A stretch of 64,000 nt of DNA, taken from positions 23,935,742 through 23,999,741 of the forward strand of contig OZ024720.1 in the NCBI GenBank assembly GCA_964016875.1. The letters run 5' to 3'. The translations under genes were made by a program, and so were the position numbers. Of the stretch, positions 47,725-58,675 are shown piece by piece (position 1 is the first letter of the stretch; the number at the start of each line of letters is the position of its first letter). The DNA comes from Fallopia convolvulus (lineage: Eukaryota > Streptophyta > Magnoliopsida > Caryophyllales > Polygonaceae). Below the pieces are notes generated by a model. That model saw nothing but the letters and a program-made list of their open reading frames with translations, was not told the DNA's origin and did no database searches.

Positions 47725-48309
47725 GTGCTTCTCGTCAAGATACATTATGAGGATTACCTAATTTCTTGTGAAGTACTAAATCAAGTATTTTCTGGAATTG
47801 GAAATTTGGAAAGCATAGAAAAATTGGATTCTGGATCTCAATTTCATTCGAGAATACATTTTAGGGATCATGATTCAGCTATCAAAGCGCTCGAATGTTA
47901 TGATGGAAGGTGTATATACGACGGGTGTTGTCGATTAGAATTGTGTTTAGATGGCCGAAGTAGCGGAAGATCGAGTTATATCCAAACTCCAATTGCAGAT
48001 GCGACCCAAGTTCTCGGAGAACTGAAATCCACGACCTCCCATTCTGAAATTTTTGAATTGCAACTGGATAGTGGTGTGATTTTGGCCAAGGTCCACCTTG
48101 AAGAGTATTTGATTTCTTGTGAAGTCATGAGTCAGGTGTTCTCCAATGTTGGAAATCTAGAATGCATAGAAAAGATCAATCAGGGTGGACAATTCCAATG
48201 GAGAATCCGTTTTAAAAATCGGGATTCAGTAGTCAATGCATTCGATTGTTATAACGGGAGGTGTATCTACGACGATTGTTGTCGAATGGAGTTATTGCTT
48301 AATGATTGA
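47725..48309 (+). CDS. Captured duplicated RRM (PTB-like) fragment
   Basis: 194 open codons with two copies of one RNA-recognition motif of the polypyrimidine-tract-binding type. Copy 1 (residues about 1-78) starts MLLVKIHYEDYLISCEV and holds GRCIYDGCCRLEL. Copy 2 (about 118-194) starts VILAKVHLEEYLISCEV and holds GRCIYDDCCRMEL. The GRxIYDxCCxL motif is the RNP-like signature of PTB RRMs. A Ser/Thr-rich linker separates them. It is not a normal retrotransposon gene. Flanking DNA of the element has no matching open frame, and the start context is uncertain, so this may be only part of an exon. The original protein would bind RNA in nucleus or cytoplasm. Confidence 0.65.
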   Translation: MLLVKIHYEDYLISCEVLNQVFSGIGNLESIEKLDSGSQFHSRIHFRDHDSAIKALECYDGRCIYDGCCRLELCLDGRSSGRSSYIQTPIADATQVLGELKSTTSHSEIFELQLDSGVILAKVHLEEYLISCEVMSQVFSNVGNLECIEKINQGGQFQWRIRFKNRDSVVNAFDCYNGRCIYDDCCRMELLLND

Positions 48310-48450
48310 AGAAGCAATAGAGCAATTTAGATTGAAGATCTGATTGAAGATATGGGCCAAATTGAGTTGGATCAATCGCTGGAACCCATGAGAAGGCTCT
48401 TGTCCTACGACACCCAACAGTATTGAAAGTTTGTAGAACAACACTACATA

Positions 48451-48522
48451 CGCCTACCAGCTATTTGACAAAATGCCACCTAAAAGAACTTGGATGAATT
48501 GGAATCTTGGTCTACTTTAGAG
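48451..48522 (+). pseudogene. Short PPR-like fragment
   Basis: About 24 codons read AYQLFDKMPPKRTWMNWN, the core of a plant PLS-type pentatricopeptide repeat (A..LFD.MP.R....WN), and then stop. Too short to place in a gene; it suggests a second host gene was sampled by the element. Confidence 0.45.
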
Positions 48523-51500
48523 GAGAAAGGTAAGAGAATTCCTATTGGAAATACAAGAATAAATATCATGATTATGACCTTCAATGGTGTAGTTGGGAAC
48601 TAACCATCCTTGAATGATCAAGGTAGGAAGATCGATAAGTTAAAACAAAGAGGAAGACATGAATAAGATCTAGTCTAAACTAGTCATATTTCTTCTAGTT
48701 TGATCTAAGAGAGTACACCTCTAGGTTATAGATTCACCACAATATGGAATAACTTGTGAGGTTGGAAGGATCCATTCTAAGTATCCAAGTTTGCTCAAAG
48801 GATCAGAATTGAGGAGCAGAGTTTACACAGATGTTGTTGAACATTAGTGTGATTTTAGTGAAGAGAATAAGTGATAGGATATAGATGACAAAAAATTCAT
48901 AGATGTAAGATGACAATGATGATGAATATTGACAACCCCCAATAGTCTAGAGTTATGCCAACCTATTTGAAGGGTTGTTAGTTCAGTGATATCAATCAAG
49001 TTATTGGAAAAAGATTTGATTGATTGAGATATGTTGTTCATAAAATTAAGTGGAGATTGGAGCTTTGGATTCCAAAGGTGTGAAAGGATTGAGAATGATT
49101 TTTATATGAGCTATAAGGATTTTACTCCAATGAAGGTTGGAATGTGGCAATGACGATTAGTGGGGATCATAACTAAGATGCAATTGGAGGCAATAGATGA
49201 AAGATCATATATATCTTCTAAAGTGTCATCATAGCAAGAGTCGATGACATTTGTGATGAAGAAGAATGGATTAGTCGTGGTGTAGAAATTATCAAGAATG
49301 AATCAAGAATGCTCAAAAGAGCATGTGCTCGTTTTCTTCCAATGATGATTTATTAGATCATCTTCAAGTGAAGTGTTAATCCTGAGTTGATCTATGATTT
49401 GGATATCATAGACTATGAATTAAAGATGAAGATAGCATGCAAACGAAATTCGAGAGAAGATTTAGACACTATAAGATTATAGCGATATTGTTAATGGAAT
49501 GAATGCATATGAAATGCTCAAGTAGTTGGTGAATCGGATCTTTAACAATTATTGAATTTGAACATGAGAGATTGACGTACTAATATTATTCTTAGTTTAC
49601 TATTGTAGTTGCACAATGGGTGTTAACTACTTAAAGATTTCATAGTGAATCTTTCAAAAACTCCACCTATTCATAAGAAATCAAATGCAACTCTTAAGTG
49701 ATTGATGTTGCATTTTAAGGTATGTGATTTCAATTGAAAGAATGAAGTCATAACTATTTGGGAACTTGAGGTACGGGATGAAGGAATATAATGTTTCAAG
49801 TAAACTTAGTAGTACTAATGATGGATTAGGAAGGCTTTAAGGATAGTCTAACCTTTGATTAAGTGTTATCAAATTAAAAGGTGTATCTGGATGAAGACTT
49901 GCTTGAAGAGATTTGAGTAGTTGAAGGAGAAATTAATTTTCATACCCAATATGGTTGTTCGTAGGACCCTAAGAGATACAAGGATCATGCCAATATTTGT
50001 GTAAAATAGGTATGTAGATTAATGGGAAGAGGTCAGATGTTATTTACCCATCTCATGAGCTTAAGACAGGGGAGATAAACTAGGAGACCTAAGAAAAGGA
50101 ATTAGAAAATTTGATCAATGTGAGGTGGCACCTTTACTCTTGGAAGTGTGAGGTCGAGCGAGCCTACTAAAGCTCAAGTATATATATTGTTGACCTGAGA
50201 TAGTAGTGCTAGGTCCTCTTAATCGGAAGTTATGCTTTGAAAATTCTTTAGTCCTTAATAAGAAGGTTTAACGGATAACTGCAGCCTAGTGTGAATTTAA
50301 GGATAACAAGATTAGATATGTAGTAAGAATTTTCAGTTAACTCGAGTGGAGAAGACTCGTCAAAGATAAGAGACTTGTGATATGTCAAATGATACATCAG
50401 AAGGTGTTCTGAGGAGAACAATCGGGATGTAAGAGTCACATGAGTCGAAAACTTTTGGGACTATAAAGCCGAGTTTAAGTATCACAAGATCACAACCTAA
50501 GGTAGAGAACTTTACAAAAGGCTTGTAACAGATTCCATTCTCTCTTTAAGGATAAGTAAAGAGGACGCAAGCTTGAAAGGAAGTTATGGAATGGTTATAT
50601 CCGAAACTGATACATTACGTTGAGGAAGTAATGTCTAAGTAGTCAACAAGTAAAGATAAGGCACAAAAGACTGGTAAGGAATCTCTAACTACCTTTCATC
50701 TCTGAGTAGATGAAGGAAGAAATGATGATAGGTCCCATAATTGTTGGAATAATGATGTTATCAGAGTGAAGGTAATGAAATGAGCTTGGACAACACCTTT
50801 CTTTCCAATTAGAGGAAAGAAGTAGTGATTGTTTGAAGTTTGTGTTGATAAGGTAAGTTTAAAAACATATTCTTGGCATCAATGGAATGATGCTTTGTAA
50901 CACGAGGCATCATTTCACATTGCTTATCAACTATAGTGTTTTGTGTTGATAAAGGAAACTGATTTGGAGCCTTCAGGATTTGTTGAAAGTTGGGACTAAG
51001 CAGAGATAAGAACAATTTCAAACTTTTAAAGTTAGGAAATCTTGCATATATCTAGAGTTGATTCAATTGGATGTATGAGAGGAATGGTATGGTTGAATGG
51101 GTCAAAATACCATTATTATTGGATGACCTACATGGTTAGAGGAGTAAGGAATACCTCCAACTTACTGGATAAATTAAAGTAAGAGGTAATGACTAGAGAA
51201 GACATGATGGTACGATTAAATCATCATGGGTATGTTTAGTTAGAGATCATATGTCCTAATTTGAATGTTAAGTGGTTGAGGTGACCCTAACTCGAGGAGC
51301 AAGGAGAGATGAAGTTAAAGGAAATTGAAGATTGGTTACCATTTCCTCTAGTTTTAGACAATAATTGTCATGTGTTCTAGTTGGTGGAACTACGATAATA
51401 TATTCACCAATCGTGAATTATGAGATTGGCAATACAAAAAAAGGAATGAAAAATACTTATATGGAGGTGTTGGTTAGCAATCATGGACCAAGGAAAGAAA

Positions 51501-52081
51501 AAGTCATGACGTCAGAAGAACGTGTATTGATAAGCCGTTGGCTTTTATAAGGAGTTCAAGAGAACATTAGGAGTGATTTCATTTGGATTTCCAACTAAAG
51601 GAACCTTCTTATGGAAATACTAATGTGTAATCCGTTACTTTAGTAAAAGGTGCATTATTAACATTTCTACTCAGTAGCACTCGCCTTTATGGCAGTTCAA
51701 AGACTTCAATCTCTATTCGAGATAGAAAAGTCAAGATCTTGGATAAAATGATAATGAGATTTCAATCCAAAGGCTCACATGGGAAAATGTAGGCATGGGT
51801 TGAGACATCATATGAAGTAATATGTATTGAAAAAGAACCATTGGTATAGATACTCTGGTTCAAAGTTAGTAGTAAAGAAATTTTGGAATGGAGTTGGAAA
51901 AACCAAGTAAGAATTGCTATGTTTTTTTTTTCGAGAGTTGTATTATCGTGAGTAAAGAATGGAATGTTCTTTAAGGGATTACTAGCATGAAAATATTCTC
52001 TATTTATGTATAGAGGAAAGTTTCAGTGTGCATTCTTGCATTGCTATGTACTATTTTAGTTTTTCTTAGTTTCGAGGACGA
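48523..52081 (+). other. Internal region of the chromovirus-like element without recognised gene
   Basis: 3.6 kb with many stops on both strands. I looked for RT, RNase H and integrase motifs and found none. The composition is A/G-rich on the plus strand. Also 46,904-47,724 holds nothing I recognise. Confidence 0.5.
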
Positions 52082-52103
52082 AACTACTTTAAGGGGGTAC
52101 TGA

Positions 52104-52995
52104 TGTAATAAACCTCCCATTTAACTCTTATAAAGCCTAAACTAATATGTGCTCTGTTTGATCTACTTATTTGTGTTGACTTGGTTGATTGTTTGTTAGT
52201 GGTTATGCTTGTATAGAATGTGATTTGTTCTTTTGCGATTATCTAGTCGTTTTGCAATTAGATCCCTTTAAGGGGAAGATATTATGAAACTTTACGTATA
52301 TATGAGGAAGTTACGGGACAAAACTCTCTTTAAGGAGGGTAGAATTTAATATTCGGGAATATTTTGATATTTTAATATTTCTCGAAATTCGTGCTGGGAT
52401 TGCTTAGTTATTAAGTAATCTCAGTTAACCTCGTTTTTACCAAGATTTTATATATTCAAAACAAATTTAGTGTCAAAGTTATCTATTAGTTCGTTTCTTA
52501 GTCGTTAAGTAATCTCATCTATTAATAGAATGAAGATAGACTTGTAAAAGTTTTGATCTAATCCGTTTTCTTAGATATTCGTACCACGTGCTCTATCTTC
52601 TCAATCTTTGTGCCATGCTTATCTTTCTTCCTCAATATTCGTGTCATGTTATCTTATATTCTAGACTTGTGTGCATGCTTATCCCTCTTCCTTAATATTC
52701 ATGCAATATCTTCTAGATTTGTGTGCATGATCTTTATCTCTTACACAAGCCAAACCGAATTTGACTTCTTCCATTTCTTCTATATAAAGGCTTAAAGGTG
52801 CCTTGAGAAAGCCTTGGTTTCCTCCCATTTTCGTGCCTCTCTCCCTTCCTCTCATTTCTTTGTTCTTTCCACCATTAAACCACTTTGTCGCCACCTTCTC
52901 GCTTGTTGTTGGTCGCCCCTTCCACCGAAAGACAAGGCTCGTCCTTCTCCTCACTTTTGGTGAGTTTTTCATTCCTTGTTTTTCTTGTTGAGTTG
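52104..52995 (+). repeat. 3' LTR of the chromovirus-like element, left part
   Basis: Matches 44527-45436 and stops exactly at GTTGAGTTG, where E2 begins. The uninterrupted copy continues TGTGAGGTTTTGG. Confidence 0.9.
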
Positions 52996-54254
52996 CGATA
53001 CGCTGTGTTTTGTACAACGTAACTAGGACTTTTTAGTACATGTTTTTGTAGTGTTTTAGGCCTATTATGAGCATTATGGAGCATCAGAGTTGAAGGCCGG
53101 AAGTTTAAAGTTAGCGACATTTGAAGATGTCGGAGGATTCTGAAGGCCGCGATCGCCGCCTCTACTGCGGGCGGTCGCGGTGGACGTCGCCGAGGAGGAC
53201 AAGGTCGCCATTTGAGGACCGCGAGGATATTGAAGGCCACGATCGCGGCTATGTATGGTGGCGATCGCGGTTGCCAGAAGTCGCCAATGGGTCGCGGTTT
53301 GGAGCCAGGCAGCGACCGCGGCTAGGAAGGGGCAGCGATCGCGGCCTAGCTGGATCGGACGCGCGTTCATCTTTATCCGCTTAGTTTATTTATTTTATAT
53401 TTTTATCTTTTTAATTCCGACTTGTTCGAGACTATATTAGGTTATTTTTGAGACTTTGTTTTGGGTATTCTCTTAGACCTAATTTCAGACTTTGTGTTTT
53501 TCTCTCTTATGGAGAACTAAACTCCTTAATTCTATTCAAGTTGAAGCTTTTCAGACACAAGTTGTTGTGAGATTCGTCTTTACAGGTTTATTTCTACATG
53601 TTATTTCAATTCTCTTGTGCGTAATTTATATTGATTATATTGATTTCTACTTGATTGATCACCCTGTTAGAGTTGATATTATCTATTGCTAGATCTAGGT
53701 TTTCTCGTAGCAAAGCCTGATCTTTGTAGCAACTCAATTGATTTAGGACTCGTTGGACTAAAACAATTGAGAAGAGATTTGAATGCATGTTAATTGTTTG
53801 ACTCGTTGGAATTCAATTGCATGTATCCTTTTATCCTTGTTCTCATTGCTAGTATCCATATTATTTATGATCGTTTTATGAGTTATTTGGATATTAAGTT
53901 GGCATGTCTCGTTGCCATGTTATATTTCTGATCAGGATAGGAATAACTAAAAGAAATAACTTGTTTGAATCTAGGATCAATAACTTGAGGAAGAAAAGTG
54001 GATACTTGAATAGGATTGCTTTCCTTAACTTGATAAAAATCCAATCTTTGCCTTGTTTGATTACTTGCTTTGTTTGTTTCAATTCATTAGTGTTAGTTTA
54101 ATAATCAAAATCCCCCCTTTGTTACTTCTTTGAGTTGATAATAATAAAACTTAGGATACAAGTGTCTCTTGGGTTCGACCCCGACTTACCGACTATACTA
54201 GTTATGTAACTAGGGATTTATTTTTGATTTTGCACAACGACTTTAAGCCAGTCA
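52996..54254 (+). repeat. 5' LTR of E2 (about 1,259 bp)
   Basis: Starts CGATACGCTG (T to C at the first base; 3' LTR has TGATACGCTG) and ends AGCCAGTCA, five bases before the primer binding site. Against the 992 bases of the 3' LTR in view I count about 26 substitutions by eye, near 2.6 percent, mostly transitions. Confidence 0.88.
53149..53342. repeat. GCGATCGC box cluster in the E2 5' LTR
   Basis: Three pairs: 53149/53171 (second GCGGTCGC), 53239/53261 (first ACGATCGC) and 53312/53335 (first GCGACCGC). Within-pair distances are 22, 22 and 23 bp. Non-coding. Confidence 0.9.
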
Positions 54255-54259
54255 AATTT

Positions 54260-54277
54260 TGGCGCCGTTGCCGGGGA
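54260..54277 (+). other. Primer binding site for Asp-tRNA
   Basis: TGGCGCCGTTGCCGGGGA is the complement of the plant tRNA-Asp(GTC) 3' end, the primer used by Athila elements. Confidence 0.92.
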
Positions 54278-54333
54278 CACTTTGTTTAATCCTAAGTTTT
54301 TATTGTTATCAACTCTGGTGTGGACCCTAGTTT

Positions 54334-56036
54334 ATGGTCCACACTCGTGCTACTGATTCTTCTATTTTGCCTCTTGATTCAGAAATCGAAAGGACTCTTT
54401 CCAGGTTGAGACGTGAAGCTCGGGAACTACTCCGTGAATTACCTTTCAACTTGGATTCTGCTGAAGCTGAGACAATGGGAGATCAGACTTTGAGGCAGCT
54501 GACTGCCCCAAACTTTCAACAGCCGCCCTGGCTGTTGAGTTCCCTGCGCTGAATGAAGGTGTTAAGTTTGAGTTGAAGTCTGGATTGATCCATATCTTAC
54601 CCCAATTCCATGGGCATGGTGGAGAAGATCCAAACAAGCATCTTACTAAATTTGATCAGGTCTGCTCAAGTATGAAGCCTGCAGATGTAACTGAGGATCA
54701 GATCAAGCTGAGGGCGTTTCCTTTCTCTCTGAAGGATTCAGTCAACAAGTGGCTCTACTATCTTTCTCCAGGATCCATAAATACCTGGACTAAGATGAAA
54801 GCGGCATTCTCGGAGAAATACTTTCCTGCCACCAAACAGAACAGTCTGAAGAAAAGCTTGAACAACATTGGGCAACAGGCTGGAGAGAGCCTATATGATT
54901 ATCATGAGCGATTCAAGAGACTGTGTGCTAGCTGTCCGTATCATGGGTATTCTGATCAAGACCTGGTACTGTACTTCTTTGGTGGAATACTGGATAAAGA
55001 GCGTAGAATGGTGAATGCAGCTTGTGGTGGAAGCCTGATGAACAAGACACCAGCAGATGCCCTTGAGCTCTTTTCTGAGCTATCTCAGAACTCAAGGCAA
55101 TTCAACAAAAGAACTGGCACTAAAGGAGTCAATTCTATGGACTCCTCTTCTGTTATAAAAGCTGAGATGGCGGAGTTGAAAGATATGATGAAGAGGTTCA
55201 TGCTGTCAGGAACCCCTCAACAACTGAAGGTATGTGAAATCTGTGCTGATACACTTCACCCTACTGATGCCTGTCCACAACTCTAGGAACCTCAGGCTGA
55301 GGTTAATGCTGTAGGAGGCTATGGACCTCCTAGACCTCGTTTTGATCCCTATTCTAATACATATAATCCAGGCTGGGCACATCATCCAAATCTTAGATAT
55401 GGGAATCAGAATCAACCCCAATACAATAATCAAGGAGGTAATCAGCAACCCAGGCCACCTTATGTTCCTAGACCTCCAGTTCAAAATCAAAACAACTCCT
55501 TCAATGCTGAAGAGATGTTTGCAAGGCTAGCCAACACGGTAGACCAGATGGGACAGACCACTCAGGCCAGTATAAAGAATATAGAGACTCAGATCAGTGA
55601 ACTGGCTAATGCAGTAAGCAAGATAGAGGCCAGAGATTTTGGAAAATTGCCAGCGCAGCCCATAAATCCTCGGGAGAATGTGAGTGCGATCATATTACGA
55701 AGTGGAAAAGAATTACCGAGAACTGACGAGAGATTTGCGGAACCGCGATCGCCACCAGAACAAGGGGCGACCGCGGCTGAAGAGGCCGCGATCGCGGCCC
55801 CTACCATCGGCGATCGTGGCCACTTCTCTGAGGCCTCGGGATTTGGGAAAATCGAAGACACGATCGCGACCACATCGGGCAGCGATCGCGGTGGCGGTGA
55901 TTCCCGAAAAACTAAAGAACCGCGATCGCGGCCTTCTGATGGCAATCGCGGCCTGGCTCCAGAATCCAGCGATCAATATGTTCGTCCGGATTTCCCTTCT
56001 ATGGTTTCCCAGAAGCCACCTCCTCCTTTTTCATGA
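54334..56036 (+). pseudogene. gag of E2
   Basis: Start ATG 54334. A frameshift near 54,528 is needed to join the first 65 codons to the main frame. The core (54,573-55,286) is a Retrotrans_gag domain: GLIHILPQFHGHGGEDP, FPFSLKDSVNKWLY, SPGSINTWTKM and GESLYDYHERFKRLC. TAG at 55284-55286 interrupts it (CAG-like codon lost). The frame then continues through a zinc-knuckle-poor, Asn/Pro-rich part and a helical segment to the linker HLRSGK-type motif (ILRSGKELP). The palindrome-encoded linker lies at 55,745-55,975, and a shifted end at 56036. Gag forms the particle shell and binds genomic RNA; this one is broken in two places. Confidence 0.88.
55745..55950. repeat. GCGATCGC box cluster in the E2 gag-protease linker
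   Basis: Boxes start at 55745, 55767 (GCGACCGC), 55788, 55810 (GCGATCGT), 55860 (ACGATCGC), 55882, 55922 and 55942 (GCAATCGC). Steps are 22, 21, 22, then 22, then 20. The peptide changes with phase: PRSPP, AAIAA, GDRGH, SDRGG, PRSRP. Confidence 0.92.
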
Positions 56037-56661
56037 AGCACTGAAAGACACAAGGAAGCCAGAGAATGACAAGGAGATCTTTGAGACGTTTTCCAAGTGT
56101 GAGGTAAATATCCCTTTGCTCAATCTGATTAAAAGTGTTCCTAGATTTGCTAAATTTCTGAAAGAGTTATGCACTATCAAAAGGAACCAAAAATTAAAAG
56201 GGAAACAGAAAGTTAAGGTCAGTGAACATGTCTCTGCATTTCAAAGGCGAATGCCTAAAAAGTGCAGTGATCCAGGCATGTTCAGCATTCCCTGCATAAT
56301 AGGAGACACTAAAATAGATAAAGCCATGCTTTTAGGTGCTTCTATTAATGTTATGCCTTACTCTGTTTACACTTCACTAGGCTTAGGACCTTTGCATGAA
56401 ATTGGTGTTATTGTTCAATTAGCTGATAGGTCCACAGTCTACCCGAAAGGGGTTGTTGAAGATGTCCTTGTTATGGTAGATAATCTGATTTTCCCTGCTG
56501 ATTTTTATGTGCTTGATATGGATCATGATGTGCATGCTGCACCCATTTTGTTAGGACGTCCTTTCATGAAAACTGCTAGAACAAAAATTGATATGTGTAA
56601 AGGTGTCCTAACTATGGAATTTGATGGGGAGAAATTTAATATAGTATGGATAATGCTATAA
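56037..56661 (+). pseudogene. Retropepsin-like protease of E2
   Basis: Joined to gag by a shift near 56,035. After a Lys-rich lead (FETFSKCEVNIPLLNLIK) comes the protease with MFSIPCIIGDTKIDKAMLLG at about 56,280. The active site reads AMLLGASINVMPYS, where the family has (A/M)LDLGAS. The catalytic Asp codon is absent, apparently through an in-frame 3-base deletion. The late motif ILLGRPFMKTA is kept. Stop at 56659-56661. It overlaps the next segment by 16 bases in another frame, so a further shift separates it from RT. Confidence 0.85.
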
Positions 56662-58593
56662 AATACCCCCAGGATGATCATTCTCTCTATTCTATTGATG
56701 TAATTGATCCCATTGTGCAAGAATTCTTTGATACTACTTATGTTGATGAGTTACAATCCGTTTTAGAGAATGACATCGAAATTTCATGCTTGGATTATAA
56801 TTTGCCTGATAGATACAATGAAATCCTTGCTGATCTGAGTGCTTGCTGTGAATCTCCTGTTGATGCTTTGGCCATTGGGCCCATACCACTAACTCTCCTT
56901 AGCGATAAATTGCTCCCTTCTGTAGTACAGGCACCTGAAATTGAGCTTAAACAGCTCCCTGAGCATTTAAAATATGCCTTTCTTGGAGATGGTGACACTT
57001 TTCTTGTCATTATTTCCAACAAACTATCCAAGGAGCAAGAAGAAAAATTGGTGCACGTACTGAAAGAGCACAAGACAGCTCTAGGATGGACTATTTCTGA
57101 CATTAAAGGGATTAGTCCCTCTATATGTATGCATAGGATCCTCCTAGAAGATGGTGCCAAGCCATCCAGACAGCCACAGAGAAGGCTTAACCCACCTATG
57201 ATGGAGGTAGTCAAAAAGGAGGTACTGAAGCTCGTACAGGCAGGTATGATCTATCCCATCTCTGATAGTCAGTGGGTTAGTCCGACCCAAGTTGTGCCCA
57301 AAAAGGGAGGCATTACAGTGGTAGAGAATGTGCATGGGGAACTAGTCCACACACGAGTTCAGACAGGTTGGAGAGTCTGCATTGATTACCGTAAGCTGAA
57401 TGCGGTAACCAGAAAAGATCACTTTCCCCTGCCATTCATTGATCAAATGCTTGAGCGACTTGCCTGTCGTTCCTATTATTGCTTTTTAGATGGCTATTCA
57501 GGGTACTTTCAGATTGCTATTTTACCGGAGGATCAGGAGAAAACGACATTTACATGTCCGTTTGGCACTTTTGCATACCGCAGAATGCCATTCGGATTGT
57601 GTAACGCACCCGGTACTTTCCAACGGTGTATGGTAAGCATCTTTTCTGAGTATATTGAAAATTTTATAGAGGTTTTTATGGATGACTTTACAATACATGG
57701 AGACGACTTTGATGCCTGTTTAAACCATCTCTCCATAGTCCTTCAAAGATGTGTAGAAACCAATTTGGTTCTAAACTCTAAGTAGTGTCACTTTATGGTT
57801 GAACAAGGCATTGTGTTAGGTCACATAGTGTCTTCCAGGGGTATTGAGTTCGATAAGGCAAAGATTGATATCATTCAGTCTTTGCCTTATCCTACTAATG
57901 TGCGTGAAGTGCGTTCTTTTCTAGGCCATGCAGGTTTCTATCGCAGGTTTATTAAAGACTTTTCCAAGATCTCAGCCCCATTGTGTGATTTGCTGGAGAA
58001 GGATGTGCCTTATGAGTTTAATGAGGCATGCAAAAAGGCGTTTGATGAGCTGAAAACACGCCTAATTAGTGCCCCAATAATTCAAGCCCCGGATTGGTCT
58101 CAACCTTTTGAGATCATGTGTGATGCAAGTGACTACGCTGTTGGGGCTGTTTTGGGTCAAAAGGAAGATAGAGCATCTCATGTCATACATTATGCTTCCA
58201 TGACTCTAAACGATGCCCAAAGGAACTACTCCACCACTGAGAAGGAAATGCTTGCTGTAGTGTTTGCCTTGGAGAAGTTCAGACAGTATTTGCTGGGAAC
58301 AAAGGTGAGTTTATTCAGACCATGCAGCACTTCGTTATTTAATGACGAAAAAGGAGGCTAAGCCGAGATTGATAAGATGGATCCTCTTGCTGAGCGAGTT
58401 TGATATTGAGATACGGGATAAAAAGGGAGCCGAAAATCTGGTAGCTGATCACCTGAGCCGACTTGTACATGTGGAAACCAAGTCAGAAAGCCAAGAACAA
58501 ATCCAAGGACGATTCCCCGATGACATGCTTTTCGGAGTCACCATTGGTGCGCAACTGCGATCGCCACCAGAACAAGAGGCGACCGCGGCTTAG
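56646..58593 (+). pseudogene. Reverse transcriptase and RNase H of E2
   Basis: Frame 56646-57785 holds the RT: KLVQAGMIYPISDSQWVSP, GWRVCIDYRKLNAVTRKDHF, FLDGYSGYFQI, FAYRRMPFGLCNAPGTFQRC and the catalytic FMDD (VFMDDFTIHG near 57,680). TAG at 57783-57785 stands where the family has Lys-Cys-His. The same frame goes on as connection and RNase H (IVLGHIVSSRGIE, FEIMCDASDYAVGAVLGQ, NYSTTEKEMLAVVFALEKF). A base is lost near 58,310, where the TDHAAL motif breaks. The last part (KPRLIRWILLLSEFDIEI, VADHLSRL) is in a third frame and ends at TAG 58591-58593. Catalytic residues in view are intact. Confidence 0.92.
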
Positions 58594-58628
58594 ACAACGC
58601 GATCGCGGCCAAAATCAACGGCGATCGC
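58557..58628. repeat. GCGATCGC box cluster between RNase H and integrase of E2
   Basis: Boxes start at 58557, 58579 (GCGACCGC), 58599 and 58621; steps 22, 20, 22. The text CGATCGCCACCAGAACAA is shared with the gag-protease linker (55,747), so one linker was probably copied from the other. Confidence 0.92.
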
Positions 58629-58675
58629 GGCCTTGGTGGCGACAGCGACAGTGATCCGCGATTCGAGGAGTTTTC

